Source: JBFELU01 sp041572755 (lineage in GTDB: Bacteria; Actinomycetota; Acidimicrobiia; Spongiisociales; UBA11373). Taken from it: 64,000 nt of DNA. Positions 1 through 7,178 of this stretch are shown here, piece by piece (the first letter of the stretch is position 1; every line of letters begins with the position of its first letter). The translations under genes were made by a program, and so were the position numbers. Below the pieces are notes generated by a model. That model was not told the origin of the DNA. It made no database searches and saw only the letters and a program-made list of their open reading frames with translations. The stretch lies in NCBI GenBank assembly GCA_041572755.1, contig JBFFRY010000009.1, positions 10,398 to 74,397 of the forward strand, read 5' to 3'.

Positions 1-69
1 TCCGGTCTGATCAGATCCTCAGCGTACGGGGGTGCCAATTGGTCTACTGATCCCGCGCCACCCCAGGGC

Positions 70-91
70 GATCCGGCTCTTGCGCCGGATC
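70..91 (-). terminator. Hairpin downstream of the 41-aa basic protein gene
   Basis: An 8-bp perfect stem (GATCCGGC / GCCGGATC) with a 6-nt loop lies about 40 nt past the stop of the minus-strand gene ending at 132. There is no clear T tract, so it could be a weak intrinsic terminator or a 3' end stabiliser. The bases left of it show nothing else recognisable. Confidence 0.35.
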
Positions 92-131
92 ACGTCGCCT
101 GAAGCACTTGGCTGGTGAGTGGTCAACGGAG

Positions 132-257
132 TTAGGCGATTCCGCTGAGCTTTCCGCGGTCTGCGTCCTTCTTCGTCTTCTTGTCGAGCCGTTTCTGCTT
201 CAGGTCTCGGGTGGCCGTCTTCTTGACGTTCTTGCCACCCTTGTTCTTGGTTCCCAT
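132..257 (-). CDS. Small, strongly basic 41-aa protein
   Basis: I do not recognise a named family. The 41-residue product begins MGTKNKGGKNVKK and has 12 Lys and 3 Arg against 4 Asp and no Glu, so it carries a large positive charge and is probably disordered and nucleic-acid or ribosome associated (inference). The ATG at 257 is preceded by GGAGAG at normal spacing, which supports real translation despite the size. It is the last of a run of small minus-strand genes that includes an RRM protein. The hairpin at 70-91 may end its transcript. No catalytic motif is visible. Confidence 0.7.
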   Translation of the reverse strand: MGTKNKGGKNVKKTATRDLKQKRLDKKTKKDADRGKLSGIA

Positions 258-326
258 GAGTCTCTCCAGACCGGCCGATGATGCGGCCATGCTGTTGTGT
301 CTCTCGCCCTCACGAGCGCTGGGTGT

Positions 327-554
327 TCAACCGGCTTCGATGATCGCTACGAGCCGCGTGGTGTGGATCGCAGTCGTGCCACGCAGATGCCGGAGGAGGA
401 TCGCCGTTTCACCGTACGTGGTCTCGGTGCCGAGGTATTCCCCGGACACGGACTGGCCGGTCGAAGTTCTGGCGTGGTAGCTGTGTCCTCGCTGGAGTCG
501 ATTGATCATCTGTGTGATCGATTCTTGCTTCCGCTGGCTATGGGCTTTCTGCAT
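327..554 (-). CDS. Hypothetical 75-aa protein
   Basis: Unrecognised family. A longer reading of this frame extends to 689, but the ATG at 554 follows a textbook AAGGAG six bases upstream, so the 75-aa form starting MQKAHSQRKQESITQM is preferred. Residues 1-22 are polar and likely helical; residues 25-72 alternate hydrophobic and polar positions as expected for a small beta-rich fold (for example GEYLGTETTYGETAILL). There is no signal peptide or membrane segment. It sits between the 41-aa basic protein and the Cys-rich mini-protein, all on the same strand, so co-transcription is possible. Function unknown. Confidence 0.6.
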   Translation of the reverse strand: MQKAHSQRKQESITQMINRLQRGHSYHARTSTGQSVSGEYLGTETTYGETAILLRHLRGTTAIHTTRLVAIIEAG

Positions 555-631
555 GTTCTCCTTGGTGGCTTGCTCCCGTGGTGTCCGGGGGGTGTCGCAT
601 GTGCGCCGGCTGGCGACCATCTCGGGGCGAC

Positions 632-772
632 CTACTTGCGGGGCGCCCGCGGGGCGTACTGGCGGCAAGCGCACTTGGGCACCGTGCACTCATCGGTGCG
701 GTGCTCGCTATTGGGGTGGCCGCAATCGACGCAGCGCTGCCTGCCGGGATCGGTCGTCCGGGTGCCCTTCAT
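632..772 (-). CDS. Cys-rich mini-protein, probable zinc ribbon (46 aa)
   Basis: The 46-aa product has Cys14, Cys17, Cys29, Cys34 and Cys36 (pattern CxxC then CxxxxCxC) with His19 and His24 nearby, so it probably binds one metal ion; ends are basic (MKGTRTT, APRAPRK). Its ATG overlaps the stop of a 22-aa ORF in an ATGA junction, suggesting translational coupling because it lacks a good Shine-Dalgarno sequence of its own. No family name is assigned. The metal-binding reading comes from Cys spacing only. A nucleic-acid or protein-binding role would suit the neighbouring RRM gene (inference). Confidence 0.5.
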   Translation of the reverse strand: MKGTRTTDPGRQRCVDCGHPNSEHRTDECTVPKCACRQYAPRAPRK

Positions 773-837
773 GGGGCACTCTCATGCCCGAGAGGCTGCT
801 GTGTCGGGGCGATTGTTCCGATTGCGGGGCCGTCCAT
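769..837 (-). CDS. 22-aa ORF translationally coupled to the Cys-rich mini-protein
   Basis: An ATG at 837 follows a strong AAGGGAG Shine-Dalgarno element at 7-nt spacing and opens a 22-codon ORF (MDGPAIGTIAPTQQPLGHES...) whose TGA overlaps the next ATG. Either it is a tiny coding gene or leader peptide, or it serves to deliver ribosomes to the downstream start. The product has no obvious motif. Coding reality is uncertain; the good ribosome site and the 4-nt overlap are the only support. Confidence 0.35.
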   Translation of the reverse strand: MDGPAIGTIAPTQQPLGHESAP

Positions 838-867
838 AGTGGGGCTCCCTTCGAAAACTCGTGATTG

Positions 868-897
868 CTCGACGATGACGTGTCCTGGGTCGTCGAG
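868..897 (-). other. Inverted repeat upstream of the 22-aa ORF
   Basis: CTCGACGA and TCGTCGAG form an 8-bp stem around a 14-nt loop, just upstream of the Shine-Dalgarno element of the 22-aa ORF. It may be an operator or 5' UTR structure for the mini-protein transcript; the function is not shown by the sequence. Confidence 0.3.
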
Positions 898-907
898 TGA
901 TTCTGTG

Positions 908-935
908 GGGGCCGGGGATCGCGTTCCCCGGCCCC
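908..935 (-). terminator. Strong hairpin terminator of the RRM gene
   Basis: An 11-bp GC-rich perfect stem (GGGGCCGGGGA / TCCCCGGCCCC) with a 6-nt loop lies 17 nt past the stop of the minus-strand RRM gene. No T run follows, which is common in high-GC actinobacterial terminators. Confidence 0.6.
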
Positions 936-951
936 GGGTGAACGAACGGTC

Positions 952-1206
952 CTACCGGGACCGCTCGCGGGCCAGGTTCACGTTGAGCTGGCGACCATCG
1001 ACGGTCGAACCGTTGACCTCCGCGATTGCCTTCTGGGCATCTTCCGCGGAAGCCATCTCGACAAAACCGAAACCGCGTGAGCGGCCGGTGTCGCGATCTG
1101 CGATGACCTGAGCGTTGGTCACTTCGCCAAAGCCGGCGAAGAGATCCTTCAACGCAGCCGAGTCGGTCGAGAACGCAAGGTTCCCGACATAGATGTTGGT
1201 GGACAT
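952..1206 (-). CDS. RRM-domain RNA-binding protein (84 aa)
   Basis: A single RNA recognition motif fills the protein: RNP2 is IYVGNL at residues 5-10 and RNP1 is RGFGFVEM at residues 44-51, with the aromatic residues that stack on RNA present. A short basic tail (RERSR) follows. Bacterial proteins of this kind, best known from cyanobacterial Rbp proteins, are often cold-induced RNA chaperones; cold induction here is inference. The ATG at 1206 is chosen because AAGGAG lies 8 nt upstream; the frame stays open to 1386 but the extra residues are unlike an RRM. The gene is followed by a strong terminator and preceded by a long gene-free stretch. Confidence 0.9.
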   Translation of the reverse strand: MSTNIYVGNLAFSTDSAALKDLFAGFGEVTNAQVIADRDTGRSRGFGFVEMASAEDAQKAIAEVNGSTVDGRQLNVNLARERSR

Positions 1207-1605
1207 GGATTGGCTCCTTCTGAGCATTGAACCGTCGGAACTGGACGCCCCACAAAGAGGATCACCGGCTCTAGGGCCGACTGGGATGCCGACTGAAGGC
1301 CGTGAGTCTTGCGGCGACTTCACTCGACGGAACAGAAGAAGCAAAGACAGGCGCCGCACGCCTATCGGCGTGCGCAGGCACCACAATAGCCCATCTGCTC
1401 TTCAATGTGGCGAACTGAGCCAATTGCTGGGTCGTCTGCGTTCCAGCCGCCGACGGCGGAACTGGCGACCACGCTGCCATATCCGGGACCGTCGCCGCTG
1501 TTCCAGCATCCAGTCGAGCAAGCCGGGCTCGACGATCGACAGCAGGATCCCGCCGTGGAAGAGCCAGGCGGGGACACCTGACTTGTGTTGGCCGCTCCCG
1601 CTGAG
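1207..1605. other. 399-nt gene-free stretch upstream of the RRM gene
   Basis: No convincing ORF is seen on either strand. It should hold the promoter and perhaps a long 5' UTR of the RRM gene. The one clear structure is the hairpin at 1355-1374. A long structured leader would fit a cold-regulated RNA-binding protein, but I see no conserved cold-box sequence. Confidence 0.4.
1355..1374 (-). terminator. 8-bp perfect hairpin between DUF1059 and RRM genes
   Basis: CGCACGCC and GGCGTGCG pair perfectly around a 4-nt TATC loop (read on the + strand). It lies 230 nt past the DUF1059 stop and 150 nt before the RRM start, so it may be a late terminator or a structured element in the RRM leader. Confidence 0.4.
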
Positions 1606-1773
1606 TCAGGTCGTCTTGATCAAGGCCTCGACCTGCTCATCGGTGATCTCCAGATCGGGATGAGCGGTCTCGGCGTGAATCGCGGCGTGCTTCAGCAGTT
1701 CTTCCTTCGTCTCAGTCGTGAACGAACCGGGACAATCGGCACCGGTATCAGCACAGACGATCGAGTATGCCAT
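1606..1773 (-). CDS. DUF1059 family small protein (55 aa)
   Basis: The product starts MAYSIVCADTGADCPG and continues with a helical segment carrying an HAAIHAETAHPD stretch; this is the pattern of the short DUF1059 family (Cys pair near the N terminus, His-rich helix). Function is not established. The ATG at 1773 follows GAGGGGG; the frame extends further upstream to 1839 but those residues do not match the family. Cys7, Cys14 and the His residues could bind a metal (inference). Confidence 0.8.
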   Translation of the reverse strand: MAYSIVCADTGADCPGSFTTETKEELLKHAAIHAETAHPDLEITDEQVEALIKTT

Positions 1774-1842
1774 GGCACCCCCTCGGTTGGTAACGCCATT
1801 CCCAAGCATATCGCCCGGGAGTGCCCGGCGGGGTGACACCTG

Positions 1843-2295
1843 CTACCTCAAGGCGCGGACCTCTCTGGTGAGGGTCTCGGGGACCGCGCGCCGCTTCATC
1901 AGTTTCATCGGGAACGAGGTCCAGTAGTTCTCGGCGTCCTCGATCGTGTCCCACTCATAGACGCCCCTGAACGCCCCCGACTCTCGACCCAACAACCAGG
2001 TCTTGGAACGGAAGCCGGGCTGTGCAGCGATCAAAGGCATGGGTATGCGGGAGAGACGCTTGTTCGCTGCAGCCGAGAACCTGGCGAAATGGAAGCCCAC
2101 TGCAAACTGAGCACCCGGTCCACCAGGCCGAGTCTCGGTCGGGGCCACCACCATCTCCCGGAACACCTCATAGTCCTCCCCGGGTCCGGGCACCAGATCA
2201 CCGACCGCATCGCGGGGGAACTTGACCCGGCCACGCAACCGGAGCCATGTGGCGCGAGCGAGCAACACCGGCGGGAACTGGCCGAAACGGGGCAT
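1843..2295 (-). CDS. YdhR-like dimeric alpha/beta-barrel protein
   Basis: A 150-aa protein. The C-terminal half (AAQPGFRSKTWLLGRE, then FRGVYEWDTIEDAENYW) resembles the ferredoxin-like monooxygenase fold of YdhR and antibiotic-biosynthesis-monooxygenase relatives, in which a GxxSKxWL strand is followed by GGxYxWxSxExAxxY. Substrate is unknown and such proteins can be monooxygenases, decarboxylases or simply ligand binders. The ATG at 2295 has GAGGAG six bases upstream. It is followed closely by the DUF1059 gene (69 nt), probably one transcript. Confidence 0.55.
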   Translation of the reverse strand: MPRFGQFPPVLLARATWLRLRGRVKFPRDAVGDLVPGPGEDYEVFREMVVAPTETRPGGPGAQFAVGFHFARFSAAANKRLSRIPMPLIAAQPGFRSKTWLLGRESGAFRGVYEWDTIEDAENYWTSFPMKLMKRRAVPETLTREVRALR

Positions 2296-2561
2296 GTCGG
2301 CTCCTCAGCGATTGGGCTTCTTGGGATGTCGGGCCCGAAGGGGCCGGCGGTCAGCTTCCAGGATGCCGCGCCCGCAAGGCGCGTGGTAGGGGCGAAGGAC
2401 TGAATCGGAGAGCGACACACCACTCAAGGGGCGCGATGGACGGGTGGATAGCCGGCTCGGGTGACCTTTCGCCGCACCAGCTTCGGGGGCGATGGCCGTT
2501 GAGGCCACCCGGGGCGCTCAACGAAGCATTCCCCTTCCGAGCGTCGCGGTCGGATACCTTC

Positions 2562-2975
2562 TCAGGGTTCCTCTGGGGCAATGAGGGCGCCAACGGCGGC
2601 GGCGAGGCGGTGCATCTCCTCGTACGCCTCTTCGAATCCCGAGTAGTCACCGCGGTGGATGGGGCATTCGAAGAAGACGGTCTCGGCGAACTCCAGGTAG
2701 TTGAGCGCCGCGTCCTCGATGTGTTGGCTCGGTGCGTTCTCCATGTCCACCACCGCAGTTCGGAGGTTGCCGAGAGCCCCGTCGCAGATCACCCGAAGGC
2801 TGTCGGGATCAGCAGAGACGAGCACTTCCAACGGGGGTATCTCATCGAGGAGCGCCTGCCAGTCGTCGCGCCACTGATCGGTGGAGAGCTGCGAAGAGGT
2901 GCAGCCCGCGAGCAGCATGGCGACCACTGAACAGATCGTCACCAACTGACTCTTCTGGGGTGTTGCTCTCGTCAT
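2562..2975 (-). CDS. Putative lipoprotein (137 aa)
   Basis: The N terminus has a positively charged start, a hydrophobic stretch (VTICSVVAM) and a lipobox LLAGC with lipidation at Cys25. The mature part is acidic, mostly helical and ends EEYEEMHRLAAAVGAL, a pattern seen in actinobacterial secreted helical-bundle proteins of unknown function. The ATG at 2975 is selected over upstream Met codons because GGGGAG lies 9 nt before it and it places the signal peptide at the very N terminus. It resembles the lipoprotein at 5417-5878 in architecture (lipobox, acidic helical domain with a few Cys). Confidence 0.7.
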   Translation of the reverse strand: MTRATPQKSQLVTICSVVAMLLAGCTSSQLSTDQWRDDWQALLDEIPPLEVLVSADPDSLRVICDGALGNLRTAVVDMENAPSQHIEDAALNYLEFAETVFFECPIHRGDYSGFEEAYEEMHRLAAAVGALIAPEEP

Positions 2976-3077
2976 GGTGTCAGTCTCCCCGGGTTGCTCG
3001 GTGTTCATGGGACTGGGTATGGGCGGCGTCGACTGGGGAAGCCCGGCCGGGCACATACGTCGATCGGCTGAATGAAC

Positions 3078-4526
3078 TCACCTGCGCCAAGCCTCTCTGT
3101 TGAAGAGGATCACGATCGGTACGATCTCGAGCCGTCCGATGATCATCAGCATCGACAGAATCCACTTTCCGGCGATGGGCACATCCAGGTAGGTCTCGGT
3201 TGGTCCGATGGCCTCGAGCCCCGGTCCGATGTTGCCCAGGGATGACGCCACGGCGGACACGGTGGAGGGGAAGCTCACCTCGATGGGCCCAAACGATTGC
3301 ACGATGCCGAGCCCGATCGTCCCGAACACGAATGCCGCCACGTAGAGCAGGATGAATGTGCGGACCGATTCCACGACGGGCCCTCGGATTGGAGTTCTAT
3401 TCCACCTGGCGACGATGACGGTTCGTCTGTGCAGCAAGCGCTTCAGGTAGGCCCGCATTGCCCCATACATCACCTCCAGGCGGTAGACCTTGATGGATCC
3501 CGAGGTTGACCCGGACATGGCGCCGATGAACATCAGGACCACGATGAGTATCTGGAGGGGGGCGGCCCATTGGCCGAAGTCGGCGGTGGCGAACCCCGTC
3601 GTCGTCAAGATCGACGTCGCCGTGAACACCCCGTTGCGGATGGTGTCGTGAACGGACGAGCCCCAGGTCCCCACGGCAAGGAACGCCGACGCCGCCAGGA
3701 CGATGAACAGGTACGCCCTGAACTCGGCACTCCGCGCGTACTTGACCGGGTTGCGCAGCCCCTGATAGTGCAGGGCGAAGGATGTTCCTCCGATCAACAT
3801 GAAGGCAACCACGACCCACTGCGCATACGCCGAGAATGCTCCGAGTGATCCCGCCTCGGTGCTGAAGCCGCCGCCCGACAGGGTGGTGAGGGAGTGGGTG
3901 ATGGCTTCGAACAGCGTCATGTCGGCAGCGGCGAGAAGAGCAACCTCTGCTGCCGTGAAGCCCACGAAGATGAGCCAGAACCGCCTTGCCGTCTCTTGGA
4001 ATCGGGGCACGATCCGCTCAGCGGTTGGGCCGGGCAATTCGGCGCTCGCCAGCTTCTGTGCGCCCAGGCCCAGCAGCGGCAGCAAGGCGATGGCCAAGAC
4101 GACCATCCCCATCCCCCCGATCCACTGAGTCAACGCCCGCCACATCAGCACCCCGTGGCTGAGGGCGCCCGGACTCTCGACAACAGACGCACCCGTCGCA
4201 GTGAACCCCGACGCCGACTCGAAGAGCGCGTCGGTCACGTTGCCGAGCGACCCGGTGACCAGGTAGGGCAAGGCCCCGAAGGCTGCAGATCCAAGCCATG
4301 CCAGACCCACCGCTGCGAATGCTTCCCTCGTCGAAAGCTCTGCCGGGGTGCCGAAGGCTCTCCGTATCACAAGGCCCGCAGCGATCGTGGTCAGCGAACC
4401 CAGCAGCAGCGGCAGGACTTCCGACCACTCCCGATAGATGATGGCCACCCCGACGGGGACCGCCATCGCCAGCCCGACGAGGCTCAGAACCGCACCGACG
4501 ATGTGGAGGAGTCGTTGCCATGACAT
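3078..4526 (-). CDS. trkH: TrkH-type potassium uptake permease
   Basis: A 482-aa polytopic membrane protein of the Trk/Ktr/HKT superfamily, which moves K+ (or Na+) through four pseudo-repeated pore loops. All four filter regions are visible with the invariant glycine: FTATGAS, SGGGFST, LTTTGFAT and SSLGNIGPG. The length matches TrkH. The regulatory partner TrkA is not in this window and should lie elsewhere. The ATG at 4526 follows GGGAGG at 7 nt. The gene starts 77 nt after the stop of the unknown gene at 4604-5068 on the same strand, so a shared transcript is possible. Confidence 0.92.
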   Translation of the reverse strand: MSWQRLLHIVGAVLSLVGLAMAVPVGVAIIYREWSEVLPLLLGSLTTIAAGLVIRRAFGTPAELSTREAFAAVGLAWLGSAAFGALPYLVTGSLGNVTDALFESASGFTATGASVVESPGALSHGVLMWRALTQWIGGMGMVVLAIALLPLLGLGAQKLASAELPGPTAERIVPRFQETARRFWLIFVGFTAAEVALLAAADMTLFEAITHSLTTLSGGGFSTEAGSLGAFSAYAQWVVVAFMLIGGTSFALHYQGLRNPVKYARSAEFRAYLFIVLAASAFLAVGTWGSSVHDTIRNGVFTATSILTTTGFATADFGQWAAPLQILIVVLMFIGAMSGSTSGSIKVYRLEVMYGAMRAYLKRLLHRRTVIVARWNRTPIRGPVVESVRTFILLYVAAFVFGTIGLGIVQSFGPIEVSFPSTVSAVASSLGNIGPGLEAIGPTETYLDVPIAGKWILSMLMIIGRLEIVPIVILFNREAWRR

Positions 4527-4603
4527 CAGAAGCCTCCCCCTGCGTCGGCAGGGTGTGCCCGTTGGGGGGGCATCGTCATGGGCCGTGTCGTCACTCGAAC
4601 CAG

Positions 4604-5068
4604 CTAGTTCCTCGAGAGCCCCAATCCATGGGGGAAGAGAACCGGTTCGTATGCTCTCGTCACGGCGGCGCGGGCCCGCTTCGACAGTCGGACGTGAGCC
4701 GGTGGGCTCGCGTTGAGGCGCAACACCTGATTCCGGGTGGCTGCATCATCGATCACATCTGCTTCCCACAATCCCTGGACGGCGGCATTGGGCATCACGG
4801 CGGTGATCCAGACCTTGAACGGCTCACTGGTGGGCTTTTCCGATCTCCGGGGATCAATCAGAAGCTCGTACTCCCAGAGGCCCGTGTCGGGCTTCTTGCG
4901 GGCGTCGCTGCACAGAAGCCGACCGGTCGAACCGATCAGCCGATTAGCGCTCAACCGACCGTCGACCTCTTCCAGGACGGCGCACATGGCCCCGCGTGGG
5001 AACACTTCGTCGAGCATCCGTTGGAAGGCGCAACGTGCGTGGTACCGGGCGTCCTCTCGATCCTGCAT
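4604..5068 (-). CDS. Hypothetical protein (about 154 aa)
   Basis: Unrecognised. The frame opens at a TTG at 5182, but the ATG at 5068 (MQDREDARYHARCAFQRML) has a GAGG element 8 nt upstream and begins a plausible folded domain, so it is preferred; the start is not certain. The protein has an alternating beta pattern in its middle (GLWEYELLIDPRRSE, PFKVWITAVMP) and a basic C-terminal helix. No signal peptide or membrane span. It precedes trkH on the same strand. Confidence 0.5.
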   Translation of the reverse strand: MQDREDARYHARCAFQRMLDEVFPRGAMCAVLEEVDGRLSANRLIGSTGRLLCSDARKKPDTGLWEYELLIDPRRSEKPTSEPFKVWITAVMPNAAVQGLWEADVIDDAATRNQVLRLNASPPAHVRLSKRARAAVTRAYEPVLFPHGLGLSRN

Positions 5069-5416
5069 GATGAACCTCGCGAACCGGGAGATCGCCGGAA
5101 TCCCCCACCCCGGCGCGGAGGAACGCATGTGTGCCGCGGGGGGAGAGATCGCTACGCCGCCGAACCACAACTGCCTGGTCAACCGACGAGAGGAGGCGCT
5201 TTGGTGCGGGGCAACGCATCGTGATGATCATGGCGATCACCCTCGATAACAGAAGCCATCAGCCCAAGTCGGGCGGTTGTAGGCGGGCCCCATCGCCTCT
5301 GCGACCCATGATACAGCCGCGTCAGAACCACTCAGCACGCATCACGGTTCGTGTCACCCTGATCGAAGGGGGCGTAGGCTTTCCGTCTGGGAGGGGGTGT
5401 TGGGGAAGAAGACCCC

Positions 5417-5878
5417 ATGAGACGTTCCCTAGTCCTCCTCGCCGTTGTCCTGCTCCCGGTCGCTTCCTGTGGGGATGGCGAGCCGGATGGTGGGGTGGAG
5501 AGACCCACAAAGGCCGAGTGGATCACCGCTGCAGATGCACTCTGCAGAGGGATGTTCGAGGAACTGGACCAGATCCCCGAGCCGCAGACACTCGAAGAGA
5601 GCCACGAGCTGGGCGGGCGAACCATCGAGATCCAGCGGGCATCGCTCGCAGCGTTGCGGGCACTCACTCCCCCCGAGGGCGACGAGGGCACCATCGCAGA
5701 GATCCTCGATGCCCACGAGGCGCTCATCGACTGGGGTGAGGAGATGATCGAGTCCCTGGCGACCGAGGACCAAGAGAGGGCCTTCGAGCTCCATGTGGAT
5801 GCCGAGCGGCTCGTCGAGGAGGCCGATCGGCTCACCGAGGACTACGGCCTTCGAGAGTGCCTCGGGTCCGACGATTGA
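5417..5878 (+). CDS. Putative lipoprotein (153 aa)
   Basis: Signal peptide with lipobox PVASC (Cys18), then an acidic helical domain with two further Cys (ADALCRGM and GLRECLGSDD) that could form a disulphide. The pattern of a short Cys-bearing helix (WITAADALC), long amphipathic helices and a C-terminal Cys is common among actinobacterial secreted proteins of unknown function. The ATG at 5417 follows a GGGGAAGAAG purine stretch. A hairpin directly after the stop probably ends the transcript, so it looks monocistronic. Confidence 0.7.
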   Translation: MRRSLVLLAVVLLPVASCGDGEPDGGVERPTKAEWITAADALCRGMFEELDQIPEPQTLEESHELGGRTIEIQRASLAALRALTPPEGDEGTIAEILDAHEALIDWGEEMIESLATEDQERAFELHVDAERLVEEADRLTEDYGLRECLGSDD

Positions 5879-5880
5879 TG

Positions 5881-5898
5881 AGTGCCCCCCGGGGCACT
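5881..5898 (+). terminator. Terminator of the lipoprotein gene
   Basis: AGTGCCC and GGGCACT pair in a 7-bp stem with a 4-nt loop, two bases after the TGA at 5878. No T tract follows. Confidence 0.5.
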
Positions 5899-5957
5899 TC
5901 AGAGCGCCGGCCCACTCGAGGTTCCTGCCCGGCATGGGACTTCCGGCCCTGGCTTTG

Positions 5958-5971
5958 TAAGGCTCGCCTAA
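5958..5971. promoter_or_regulatory. TAAGGC-TC-GCCTAA palindrome, possible DtxR/IdeR-type box
   Basis: A 6-bp interrupted palindrome with one mismatch, upstream of the small membrane protein genes at 6138 and 6526. The half-site TTAGGC / TAAGGC resembles the half-sites recognised by DtxR/IdeR/MntR iron or manganese regulators. No regulator of that family is in the window, so the assignment rests on the motif alone. Confidence 0.3.
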
Positions 5972-6137
5972 CAAGAGTGATCGAGGTGGGCAGAAGGGAG
6001 ATGGGCGATCTCGGCTGATTCGGGGTCGGGGAGTCGTAGCTGCGGCGCTCCCGCGGACCGCCTTCTCCGGGTACCGGGGCTTCGGTTGTCGGACGCGCTG
6101 CGAGACGAGTCAAGAACAGCTTCTCGAGGAGGTGCCG

Positions 6138-6512
6138 ATGTCGGAAGCACTCGCATACATCGCTGCGGGGATCGTGTTCCTGTGGGGAGTGAGCCACATC
6201 ATCCCGACGAGGGGGGTCGTCGCAGGATTCGGGGACATCGGCAGGGACAATCGTTTCATCATCACAATGGAGTGGGTGGCCGAGGGCCTGAGCTTCATGT
6301 TCGTGGCGGCCCTCATCGCTGCGGTCACGTGGTCCGGGCGGTCCCCTGAGGCAGCCGAGGACCTCGTCTACAGGGTGACCGTCGGGTTCCTGCTCACCAT
6401 CGGAGCTTGGACTGCGATGACCGGGGCCCGCACGAAAGTGATCTGGTTCAAGATGTGCCCGTTGGTGATGTCTGTCTCCTCGGGTCTACTGATCGCGGCC
6501 AGCTTGCTGTGA
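6138..6512 (+). CDS. Small membrane protein, about four TM segments (124 aa)
   Basis: Hydrophobic segments are visible at the N terminus (LAYIAAGIVFLWGV), around FMFVAALIAAVTW, around VGFLLTIGAWTAM and at the C terminus (LVMSVSSGLLIAASLL), so roughly four spans. No family is recognised. The ATG at 6138 lies 5-6 nt after GAGGAGG; a GTG two codons earlier is in the same frame but overlaps the ribosome site. It is followed after 13 nt by another small membrane protein and the two probably form an operon. Confidence 0.6.
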   Translation: MSEALAYIAAGIVFLWGVSHIIPTRGVVAGFGDIGRDNRFIITMEWVAEGLSFMFVAALIAAVTWSGRSPEAAEDLVYRVTVGFLLTIGAWTAMTGARTKVIWFKMCPLVMSVSSGLLIAASLL

Positions 6513-6525
6513 GCTCGCAATCGGC

Positions 6526-6900
6526 GTGACGGGACTCCGAAACTTTGGGGAGGTCGCCTTCGGAGCGATCTACCTGATCGGTGCCGTGTTCAACTCGGTG
6601 TGGACCATGCGCCACACCGATGAGTTCTACGGAGGGTTCGCAGATGGGGCGTGGTTCGGTCCGGCGCGATCGCTCATTCGTGACGTTGTGATCCCCAATG
6701 CCCGGGTGTTCACGGTCGCGCTCATCGTCTTCCAGTTGGCGATCGGGGTACTCATCCTCACCAGAGGGGACCTGGTCACACCTGCGCTCGTCGCAGGCGG
6801 GACCTTCGCCGGCCTCGCGGCCCTGGCATCGAGCCCCGGCGGCACGGCGGGCAACATGATCCTTGCCGCTCTCCAGTTCGCGCTCGCAGCCGCTCGATAG
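6526..6900 (+). CDS. Small DoxX-like membrane protein (124 aa)
   Basis: GTG start at 6526, 13 nt past the preceding stop, with no good Shine-Dalgarno sequence, so coupling to the upstream gene is likely. Three to four hydrophobic segments (VAFGAIYLIGAVFNSVW, FTVALIVFQLAIGVLIL, ALVAGGTFAGLAALAS, MILAALQFALAAA) and a cytoplasmic or periplasmic loop with MRHTDEFYGGFADGAW. The size and layout resemble DoxX/DUF4345-type four-helix membrane proteins, but similarity is weak and function is unknown. Confidence 0.55.
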   Translation: MTGLRNFGEVAFGAIYLIGAVFNSVWTMRHTDEFYGGFADGAWFGPARSLIRDVVIPNARVFTVALIVFQLAIGVLILTRGDLVTPALVAGGTFAGLAALASSPGGTAGNMILAALQFALAAAR

Positions 6901-7107
6901 GCAAGATCCAACGGGAGAGTCGCCGGATGCCCGGCGACTGTCGGCGATGGGAGGGCCGCCCTGTGGGTTTGGGCGGTGGACCGGGGAGCCCGCCCCACCG
7001 GGGACGCCGACTCAGGCGCTCTCTCGTGGCGCCATCGGTCGGCCACGGATCCCCGACGGGGAGGAACCACGAACCCTGCGCCGGTCGCAGCGAGTGGAAA
7101 GCGGGAA

Positions 7108-7136
7108 TGGACACCCCATCGAGGGTGGTTTAGGAT
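7108..7136 (+). promoter_or_regulatory. nadABC promoter (TGGACA-17-TAGGAT)
   Basis: A -35 TGGACA at 7108-7113 and a -10 TAGGAT at 7131-7136 are separated by the ideal 17 nt. Transcription would start near 7143, inside or just before the palindrome at 7149-7167, which makes that palindrome a natural repressor site. Confidence 0.55.
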
Positions 7137-7148
7137 ACTGCAGCCAGA

Positions 7149-7167
7149 TATACTCAAATTGAGCATA
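7149..7167 (+). promoter_or_regulatory. Palindromic operator in the nadABC leader
   Basis: TATACTCAA-A-TTGAGCATA is a 19-nt palindrome with 8 of 9 arm positions matching. It sits between the predicted transcription start and the ribosome site (AAGGA at 7168-7172 region) of nadA. NAD-synthesis operons in Actinobacteria are commonly controlled by dedicated repressors such as NrtR; which protein binds here cannot be told from the window. Confidence 0.6.
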
Positions 7168-7178
7168 AGGAACGTGAC

